DNA from: a bacterium
Lineage (GTDB): Bacteria; Zhuqueibacterota; Zhuqueibacteria; Residuimicrobiales; Residuimicrobiaceae
Assembly: GCA_012523655.1 (NCBI GenBank)
Contig: JAAYTV010000529.1
Span: 1-12,406, forward strand
Length of the DNA: 12,406 nucleotides
Direction of reading: 5' to 3'
The notes beneath the pieces are model-generated. The model ran no database searches, had not been told where the DNA came from, and saw only the letters and a list, made by a program, of their open reading frames with translations. Of the stretch, positions 8,069-12,406 are shown piece after piece. Position 1 is the stretch's first letter, and each line of letters starts with the position of its first letter. The translations under genes and the position numbers were made by a program.

Positions 8069-8088
8069 ATTATAAAATAACAATTATA
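8069..8088 (-). promoter_or_regulatory. Possible rmuC promoter region, two TATAAT boxes
   Basis: On the minus strand two perfect TATAAT hexamers lie 14 bp apart (8088-8083 and 8074-8069), the nearer one about 28 bp from the rmuC start. No good -35 is found at 16-18 nt from either; the nearest candidates, CTGACA and TTGATT, are 21 nt away. The assignment rests on the -10 boxes and on position only. Confidence 0.35.
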
Positions 8089-8116
8089 AATTTAGAATCA
8101 ATGAGTGTTTGTCAGG

Positions 8117-8234
8117 TGCAAGGAGCCAAGAAGGGATTCTCTGCGCTTGGCCTGCTCAACAGACTTGGCTCCCTCAAGTGTTCGCAGCCTGATCCCACGG
8201 GCGCTTCGCCGCTGGCTGGAAATGATCCCTTGCA
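8117..8234. other. Leader region with overlapping inverted repeats before the DUF6807 gene
   Basis: The gap between rmuC and the DUF6807 gene holds several complementary segments that compete for partners. GGAGCCAAG (8122-8130) pairs perfectly with CTTGGCTCC (8164-8172), and its inner part can pair instead with CTTGGC (8146-8151). TGCAAGG (8117-8123) pairs with CCTTGCA (8228-8234), and AAGGGAT (8131-8137) with ATCCCTT (8225-8231). The pairings overlap and exclude one another, so this may be an mRNA leader that changes fold or the remains of a repeat element. No known riboswitch is recognised. A plus-strand frame across it (8065-8262) lacks coding character. Confidence 0.25.
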
Positions 8235-8274
8235 AAACCCTCGGACTCGCGCATCATCATAGGAGACTGATGTT

Positions 8275-9219
8275 ATGTTGACTAAAAATTATTCTGTCGC
8301 GCTGCTGCTGATGGTATTCGGCTTAGGTTGCGGCCAAGTGGAGATAAAACGTGAGCAGGATAAAATCGATGTCAAAATCAATGGAAAATGGATCACCACT
8401 TATTTATTCAAGTCGGATTTAACCAAACCGGTGCTTTTCCCGCTGAACACCTTGAGCGGCGTGACTGTCAGCCGTCAGTTCCCTCGACAAATCGTCGAAG
8501 GCGAGAGCAAGGATCATCCCCATCATTTCGGCCTGTTCTTTACCTATGACCGGGTGAACGGAGTGGGATTTTGGAACAACACCGCAATACCGCCGCAGAT
8601 CAAACTGGCTGAGATTAAAAAAGTCGAGAGCGGCAAGACCGGGACGATCACCTCCGTGCACCATTGGGTGGACGCTGGTGGAAAAATTTTACTGCAGGAA
8701 GACCGCACCATGCATTTCATACCCGGCCGGAAGCAGTATGCCATTGATTTCTCCATTCAGTTGACAGCTAAGGACACGGCGGTGGTCTTTGAGGACACGA
8801 AAGAGGGTATGTTCTCCCTTCGAGTGGCTGACTGGCTGGCGGAAAAATCAGGCCATGCCGAATACCTCAGCTCCAACGGCGATCGCAAAGAAAAGGAGGT
8901 CTGGGGCAAACGGGCGGTGTGGGTGCGTCTCGAGGGCGCCAAAGACGGTGAACCGCTGGGCATCGTTATGATCCATCATCCTAGCAGCGTCAATTATCCC
9001 ACCTTTTGGCACGCCCGTGGCTATGGACTGTTCGCTGCCAATCCATTGGGCCAAGAGACTTTTGAACGGGATCGCAATGTGGAAAACCCCAGGGCCCTTC
9101 GCCTGACTCTTGCCAGAGGGGAAAGCGCTTGGTTTAAATTCCGCGTAGTGGTGTACGACGGCGCCATGGACAAAGCGACGATCGATGCTATCGCAGCAGA
9201 GTATGCCAAGACCAACTGA
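8275..9219 (+). CDS. DUF6807 (PmoA-like) family exported protein
   Basis: A 314-residue member of the DUF6807 family, often labelled methane oxygenase PmoA in databases. That name is misleading, because the protein is soluble, exported and unrelated to membrane monooxygenase function; the true activity is not known. It is common in bacteria that degrade carbohydrates. A signal segment (about 6-18) ends in GLGC with Cys19, a possible non-canonical lipoprotein site. Family hallmarks are PLNTLSGVTVSRQFP, SKDHPHHFGLFF (His81, His83, His84), GVGFWN, EDRTMHF, the pattern IMIHHPSSVNYPTFWHARG-like near 224-242, and YGLFAANPLGQ. The His-rich motif could bind a ligand or metal, which is inference. The start ATG 8275 has AGGAGA at 8261-8266, 8 nt upstream. 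It is a single gene convergent with the RlmI-type gene, and its own promoter must lie in the 8042-8274 gap. Confidence 0.85.
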   Translation: MLTKNYSVALLLMVFGLGCGQVEIKREQDKIDVKINGKWITTYLFKSDLTKPVLFPLNTLSGVTVSRQFPRQIVEGESKDHPHHFGLFFTYDRVNGVGFWNNTAIPPQIKLAEIKKVESGKTGTITSVHHWVDAGGKILLQEDRTMHFIPGRKQYAIDFSIQLTAKDTAVVFEDTKEGMFSLRVADWLAEKSGHAEYLSSNGDRKEKEVWGKRAVWVRLEGAKDGEPLGIVMIHHPSSVNYPTFWHARGYGLFAANPLGQETFERDRNVENPRALRLTLARGESAWFKFRVVVYDGAMDKATIDAIAAEYAKTN

Positions 9220-9245
9220 CCGCCTGGCCCCGGCAGCAGTGCGGT
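9219..9245. other. Convergent intergenic hairpin between the DUF6807 and RlmI-type genes
   Basis: ACCGC (9219-9223) and GCGGT (9241-9245) form a short stem around a 17-nt GC-rich loop between the two convergent stop codons. There is no T-run on either side, so a factor-independent terminator is not supported. No other terminator is visible for either gene. Confidence 0.2.
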
Positions 9246-10421
9246 TCAACTAATGCGCAATAGCAGCCCCTTGAGGTAGCGGCCTTCAGGGTGCGCCAGC
9301 AGAAAGGGGTGATCCGGCCCAGGTCCCAACACCTTGAGCACTTGGGCAGACCGGCCTGCATCCTGAATGGCGGAGAGGACGATTTTTTGGAACAGGGGTT
9401 CGTCAACATGGTTGGAACAGGAAAAGGTCAACAGCAGACCATCCGGTTTTAATCGTCTGGCGGCCTGCAGGTTGATGTCTTTGTAGCCGCGACTGGCCCG
9501 CATGACCTCTTTTTGCGATTTTGCAAAGGCCGGCGGATCCAAAACGATTACATCATACTGTCGATCGGTGCGGCGCAGAAACTCGAATACATCGGCGGTG
9601 ATCAGGGGATGGCGTTCCATGTCCAGCTGGTTGAGGCGCAGGTTGTCGGCCGCCAGCTCGTTAGCCGCCGGCGAGATCTCGACCGAAGTCACCGAGTGCG
9701 CTTCCCCGAGCGCTGCATAGACTGAGAATCCGCCGCTGTAGGAAAAGCAGTTCAGCACATCGAGCCCTTTGCACAGCGATCCCAGCAACCGACGATTGTC
9801 CCGTTGATCCAGGAAAAAGCCGGTTTTTTGGCCTCCGGCTGGATCCACTTGAAAGGATACGCTGTTTTCAACGATGGGGATTCTTTCGGGTCCCGGGCTG
9901 CCCACCCATTCACAACGTTCTGTCAACCCTTCCCGCGTTCGCCCCTTGCCTTCGCTGCGCTCATAGATGGCCTGCGGCTGCACCAGCTCTTGCAACCAGT
10001 GGAGCAGGAGGGGGCGAAGGCGCTCCATGCCGAGCACCGAGATGGTCAGAACCAATATATCGCCATACTGATCCACGACCAGGCCGGGTAGATGATCCCC
10101 TTCAGCATTGATCAGCCGGAAAGCGTTTGTGGCCGGTGGAACAACCTGTTTGCGAAGGCGGACCGCCCTGTGCAGTGCCGCCCGCCAAAACGCTTCATCC
10201 ACTCTAGCTCGCGGATCCCGGCTGAGAACTCGAAAGGCGATATCAGAGTTCGGATTATAAAATCCCCTGGCCACAGGGTTATGCTGATGGTCGCAGAGCA
10301 GGACGATGTCGCCGGGCCGGCAGGCCGGTGCAGCAGAGGCAATGGCACCGGAGAACACCCAGGGATGACCGTGTTTGATAATCGCTTGCTTGCCCGGTTT
10401 CAGAATGAGCGTTGCTTCCAT
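9246..10421 (-). CDS. rlmI: RlmI-family 23S rRNA (cytosine-5) methyltransferase
   Basis: SAM-dependent enzyme of the RlmI/YccW family (COG1092), which in E. coli makes m5C1962 in 23S rRNA; the same target is inferred here. The 391 residues match the family length. An N-terminal PUA domain (about 1-80, with KPGKQAIIKHGHPWVFSGAI and PVARGFYNP) is followed by an EEHEE-type linker (INAEGDHLPGLVVDQYGD) and a Rossmann methyltransferase. Visible motifs are GQKTGFFLDQRDNR (197-210), VLNCFSYSGGFSVYA (motif I, 222-236), VTSVEIS (acidic Glu for SAM ribose), VIVLDPPAFAKS (motif IV, 291-302) and LTFSCSNHV (motif VI, 331-339) with Cys335 as the probable catalytic Cys. The start ATG at 10421 has AAAGGA a few bases upstream. 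It is divergent from the beta-barrel gene and convergent with the DUF6807 gene, so it is a single-gene unit. Confidence 0.9.
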   Translation of the reverse strand: MEATLILKPGKQAIIKHGHPWVFSGAIASAAPACRPGDIVLLCDHQHNPVARGFYNPNSDIAFRVLSRDPRARVDEAFWRAALHRAVRLRKQVVPPATNAFRLINAEGDHLPGLVVDQYGDILVLTISVLGMERLRPLLLHWLQELVQPQAIYERSEGKGRTREGLTERCEWVGSPGPERIPIVENSVSFQVDPAGGQKTGFFLDQRDNRRLLGSLCKGLDVLNCFSYSGGFSVYAALGEAHSVTSVEISPAANELAADNLRLNQLDMERHPLITADVFEFLRRTDRQYDVIVLDPPAFAKSQKEVMRASRGYKDINLQAARRLKPDGLLLTFSCSNHVDEPLFQKIVLSAIQDAGRSAQVLKVLGPGPDHPFLLAHPEGRYLKGLLLRIS

Positions 10422-10468
10422 GCTGTCCTTTTATTCGTTTTTTCAATGAAGGAATAGTCGATGCATCT

Positions 10469-10490
10469 GCCGCGTTTCAGCGGCTATAAT
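10469..10490 (+). promoter_or_regulatory. Possible promoter with a palindrome in the spacer, upstream of the beta-barrel gene
   Basis: A perfect TATAAT (10485-10490) is preceded directly by the inverted repeat GCCGC-N6-GCGGC (10469-10484). The repeat therefore sits between -10 and -35, a place used by MerR-type and some other regulators. The -35 position (about 10462-10467, TGCATC) does not match the consensus, which would fit an activator-dependent promoter. Transcription would start near 10497, leaving a leader of nearly 180 nt before the gene at 10675. Confidence 0.4.
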
Positions 10491-10510
10491 GTAGTTAGAG
10501 GAGGGTTAAA

Positions 10511-10558
10511 ATGCAAGGGCCTGGGATTTTACTTGTTTCGTCGCCGCTATTTTTGTAA
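10511..10558 (+). CDS. Possible 15-residue leader peptide
   Basis: A short frame encodes MQGPGILLVSSPLFL. It starts with ATG 10511-10513 and ends with TAA 10556-10558. AGAGGAGGG (10497-10505) stands 5 nt before the ATG and is the strongest Shine-Dalgarno match in the window. It directly follows the TATAAT at 10485-10490, so it would be the first translated codons of the transcript. The product is hydrophobic, with no run of a single amino acid that would suggest classical amino-acid attenuation. It lies 116 bp before the beta-barrel gene, with a GC-rich hairpin (10585-10637) between them. It may be a regulatory leader peptide, a small membrane peptide or chance. Nothing in the family record is recognised. 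Confidence 0.3.
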   Translation: MQGPGILLVSSPLFL

Positions 10559-10584
10559 ATTCTTTATATCGTTGTGCTTGGACA

Positions 10585-10637
10585 GCACGGCGCCCGACGT
10601 TCGCTCCAGAAGCGTCGACGGTAAAGCGCGGCCGTGC
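10585..10637 (+). promoter_or_regulatory. GC-rich two-tier hairpin in the leader of the beta-barrel gene
   Basis: The outer stem is a perfect 7-bp GCACGGC (10585-10591) with GCCGTGC (10631-10637). The inner stem pairs CGACG-TTC (10595-10602) with GAA-CGTCG (10609-10617, one G bulged) around a 6-nt loop. It ends 26 nt before the Shine-Dalgarno site of the gene at 10675. No T-run follows, so it is not an intrinsic terminator. It could act as an mRNA structure that controls translation or stability, or bind a protein as DNA. Confidence 0.35.
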
Positions 10638-10674
10638 GTAAACAATGCATGTTGATGAAAAGAAAGGATTCAAT

Positions 10675-11322
10675 ATGACCAGAATGGGCTGGGTGACGGC
10701 AATCTTTATATTTGGGGCCAGTCAAGCTTTTGCCGAGGAGACTCCCTGGGCTGCGGGCGCCCATTTCGTACTTTCGTTGCCCCAATCCGATTTCGCCAAC
10801 TTGTCCAAAGACGGAGAAGGGCTTGGCGGCAAGGTGCTCTACCGTCCGAATCTTTCGCGTCACTTTGCCCTGCGGGCGGATTTGGCGTATATTTCTTACG
10901 GCGAAAAACGGAAAAGCATGACAGATGTCTCCTACGGTTACTATCTGATGCAAATTCGCAATGAGTCTTTTCAGATGACACTGGGACCACAATTGTCCTT
11001 GCCGTTGGGACCGATCACCGCCTATGGAGCCCCTATGGGTGGGCTGTACGTATACCGAACCGTGGTTTCCATTCCTGCTCTGTATTATTACTACGGCTGG
11101 CCGGCGGCTGAGACCACTTCGAGCCTTACCCGCTGGGGCTGGAACGTCAACGGCGGCTTGTTGATCGATGTGGGTATCGGGCCGGTGTTTGATTTGCAAT
11201 TTAAATATCAAAAGATCGCCAAGGCCGTCCAATCCAAGATCGAGGATGTCACAACAGAAAGCGACGCCACGGACTTTTATCTCGGTGTGGGCGTGCTTTT
11301 TTATCTGAAGAAAAAATATTGA
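10675..11322 (+). CDS. Small outer-membrane beta-barrel protein
   Basis: A 215-residue exported protein with the look of an eight-stranded outer-membrane barrel (OMP_b-brl / OmpW-like class). A signal peptide (MTRMGWVTAIFIFGASQAFA, cleavage after AFA) is followed by alternating hydrophobic and polar strands rich in Gly and Tyr: AAGAHFVLSLP, FALRADLAYISYG, FQMTLGPQLSLPLGPITAYGAP, WGWNVNGGLLIDVGIGPVFDLQFKYQ and a last strand FYLGVGVLFYLKK ending in KKKY. The terminal aromatic Tyr fits barrel insertion. No specific function can be read. The frame can be extended to an ATG at 10645, but AAGGA at 10664-10668, 6 nt before ATG 10675, and the signal peptide fix the start. It is followed after one base by a methyltransferase gene, so the two are almost certainly cotranscribed and translationally coupled. 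Confidence 0.85.
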   Translation: MTRMGWVTAIFIFGASQAFAEETPWAAGAHFVLSLPQSDFANLSKDGEGLGGKVLYRPNLSRHFALRADLAYISYGEKRKSMTDVSYGYYLMQIRNESFQMTLGPQLSLPLGPITAYGAPMGGLYVYRTVVSIPALYYYYGWPAAETTSSLTRWGWNVNGGLLIDVGIGPVFDLQFKYQKIAKAVQSKIEDVTTESDATDFYLGVGVLFYLKKKY

Positions 11323-11323
11323 T

Positions 11324-12280
11324 ATGTCGAACTCGTGGCGCATCGGTTCCGAGGAGTACGAACAGGCGTTGCAACAGGAGGGGGAGTATTGGGGACAGGA
11401 GAGTGAAAAGGCGTTCAGCCGAGGCATTCCGTTTTCTGCTGATATGCGCCGGGCGGAGCGGCTGTATGTAGATCGTGGACCCGGGCTGCCGCAGCAGCAG
11501 GTCTATGATCCGGTGGCCGAGCGGATCATGAACGGCGACCTGTATCAGCTCCTGTTTGACCGAGTGGCTGCGGTGTCGCCGCACAGCCGGGTGTTGGTGC
11601 TCGCTTGTGGTCCCGGCGGTCTGGCGCTGGAGTTGGCGCGTCAGGGCCATCACGTTCATGGAATTGATATCAGCAAGGGGGCCATTGCTCTCGCTGAACG
11701 AATGGCAGAAGAAAATCCTTTTACGGAAAATTTCGGCAGTCTTTGTTATACGGTTGCTGATCTCAACCGCATCGAGTTGGAAAAAAAAAGGTATGATGTG
11801 GCGATCGCCTGGGATGGTCTGCACCATATTCTGGCCTTGGATCGTCTGATGGGGCAGATCCGCGTCAGCCTAGCGTCATCCGGTGTTTTTATTTTCAGCG
11901 ACAACATTGGCATGTCCTTTCTCTCCCGCCTGATCGGAGGCGCTCTCTATTTTATGCTGCCAACGTATGTGCCCTATCACATCAAATTCGGTTTTGTTCT
12001 GGGCGGAAAGAAAAAGATCAGTAAAGAGATGACGCGTCGTTCCCCATTCGAGGAGGTCTCCAGCGGCAGCATCATGGAGACCGTCGGTCGCTATTTTACC
12101 CTGCAGCAGTGCCTGTCCCACACCGGCATCGGCTATCGAGCTGCGTTGGCCGGCGATCTGCGCGGATCGGATCCGCGACGGCATTGTTTTTTGCGATGGT
12201 TGAAAAAGATAGACGATTGGGCGGTGGATCACGGCCTGCTTAAGGGGGATCATGTCCTGGCCATCGCCGTTCCGCACTGA
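11324..12280 (+). CDS. Class I SAM-dependent methyltransferase
   Basis: A 318-residue enzyme with a Methyltransf_11/25-like Rossmann core. The N-terminal 80 residues (with YWGQESEKA, GIPFSADMRRAERLYVD and ADR-type DPVAERIMNGDLY) form a helical cap seen in methyltransferases of glycan and secondary-metabolite clusters. The core starts with VLVLACGPGGLALELARQG (about 89-107, motif I; Cys-Gly-Pro-Gly kept, the usual Asp before it replaced by Leu-Ala), then HGIDIS (Asp115, SAM ribose), TVADLN, YDVAIAWDGLHHI (about 157-169) and SSGVFIFSDNIG (about 185-196). After it comes a hydrophobic stretch (LIGGALYFMLPTYVPYHI) that may contact the membrane or cover a lipid-like substrate. The substrate is unknown. 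The ATG is one base after the stop of the beta-barrel gene with only a weak purine-rich site (GAAGAAAAA), which points to translational coupling. Confidence 0.85.
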   Translation: MSNSWRIGSEEYEQALQQEGEYWGQESEKAFSRGIPFSADMRRAERLYVDRGPGLPQQQVYDPVAERIMNGDLYQLLFDRVAAVSPHSRVLVLACGPGGLALELARQGHHVHGIDISKGAIALAERMAEENPFTENFGSLCYTVADLNRIELEKKRYDVAIAWDGLHHILALDRLMGQIRVSLASSGVFIFSDNIGMSFLSRLIGGALYFMLPTYVPYHIKFGFVLGGKKKISKEMTRRSPFEEVSSGSIMETVGRYFTLQQCLSHTGIGYRAALAGDLRGSDPRRHCFLRWLKKIDDWAVDHGLLKGDHVLAIAVPH

Positions 12281-12281
12281 G

Positions 12282-12406
12282 ATGGAATCGTTCCGTGAAC
12301 CATCGTGTCTGAAACCTTTACCGCGCAGGAAGTGTATGAAAGAAAAAGCTTATCAGCCAACGGTGTCGGCTGAAGAGGTCGATCAGATTGCGCGCAACCT
12401 CTTGCA
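12282..12406 (+). CDS. Start of a further gene, truncated by the window edge
   Basis: A frame is open from ATG 12282 to the end of the window. Two starts are possible. ATG 12282 lies one base after the methyltransferase stop (TGAGATG) but has no Shine-Dalgarno site. ATG 12336 has AGGAAG a few bases upstream (12327-12332), and the residues after it look more protein-like (MKEKAYQPTVSAEEVDQIARNLL). I favour 12336. The product is not recognised from these residues. The short distance suggests it belongs to the same transcript as the beta-barrel and methyltransferase genes. Confidence 0.5.
   Translation, partial: MESFREPSCLKPLPRRKCMKEKAYQPTVSAEEVDQIARNLL

Noticed and set aside
8065..8262. A 65-codon plus-strand frame between rmuC and the DUF6807 gene
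   Set aside because: It begins inside the rmuC promoter area, has no ribosome binding site and no protein-like pattern; the repeats there explain the sequence better.
10461..10655. A 64-codon plus-strand frame before the beta-barrel gene
   Set aside because: No Shine-Dalgarno site, basic and cysteine-rich odd composition, and it overlaps the better supported promoter, leader frame and hairpin.
10564..11427. A 287-codon minus-strand frame opposite the beta-barrel and methyltransferase genes
   Set aside because: It overlaps two genes with strong evidence on the plus strand and its product shows no domain.

Overview
The window looks like chromosomal DNA of a Gram-negative, probably uncultured bacterium of the FCB/KSB1-Calditrichota kind. 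This is inferred from gene style and not from a marker gene. Supporting signs are a TonB-dependent receptor with an N-terminal carboxypeptidase-regulatory-like domain and no SusD partner, an AraR-type GntR/LacI hybrid regulator, a DUF6807 (PmoA-like) protein, and a C-terminal segment of the FlgD-Ig/sorting-domain type. There are no RNA genes, insertion sequences, phage genes or CRISPR arrays. Shine-Dalgarno sites of the AGGAG type precede most starts.

Layout from left to right. At the left edge (1-188, minus) is the C-terminal tail of a large exported protein whose upstream part is missing. Next comes a complete TonB-dependent receptor (211-2889, minus). Upstream of it is a GntR/LacI-type sugar-responsive regulator (3059-4149, minus) split by a one-base frameshift. 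Its promoter carries a 24-bp inverted repeat over the -10 element, a likely autoregulatory operator. Divergent from it is an exported protein with two parvulin domains (4383-6128, plus) behind a well-spaced promoter. YceI (6171-6752, minus) follows, with a strong intrinsic terminator, then RmuC (6824-8041, minus). A DUF6807 exported protein (8275-9219, plus) converges on an RlmI-type 23S rRNA methyltransferase (9246-10421, minus). The right end holds a two-gene unit (plus): a small outer-membrane beta-barrel protein (10675-11322) and a SAM-dependent methyltransferase (11324-12280). A third gene starts at 12282 or 12336 and runs off the window.

Most genes are single-gene units on alternating strands with envelope or housekeeping roles: outer-membrane uptake (receptor), periplasmic folding (parvulin protein), periplasmic lipid binding (YceI), DNA maintenance (RmuC) and ribosome modification (RlmI). 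The broken regulator probably once sensed a sugar. Whether it controlled the receptor or the parvulin gene cannot be decided from sequence.

I see no clear undescribed multi-gene system. The most interesting points are regulatory or degenerative: the frameshifted regulator with an intact operator; the 253-bp region before the beta-barrel gene, which combines a TATAAT box with a palindrome in its spacer, a 15-codon reading frame with a near-perfect Shine-Dalgarno site and a GC-rich hairpin; and the truncated tail after the receptor.
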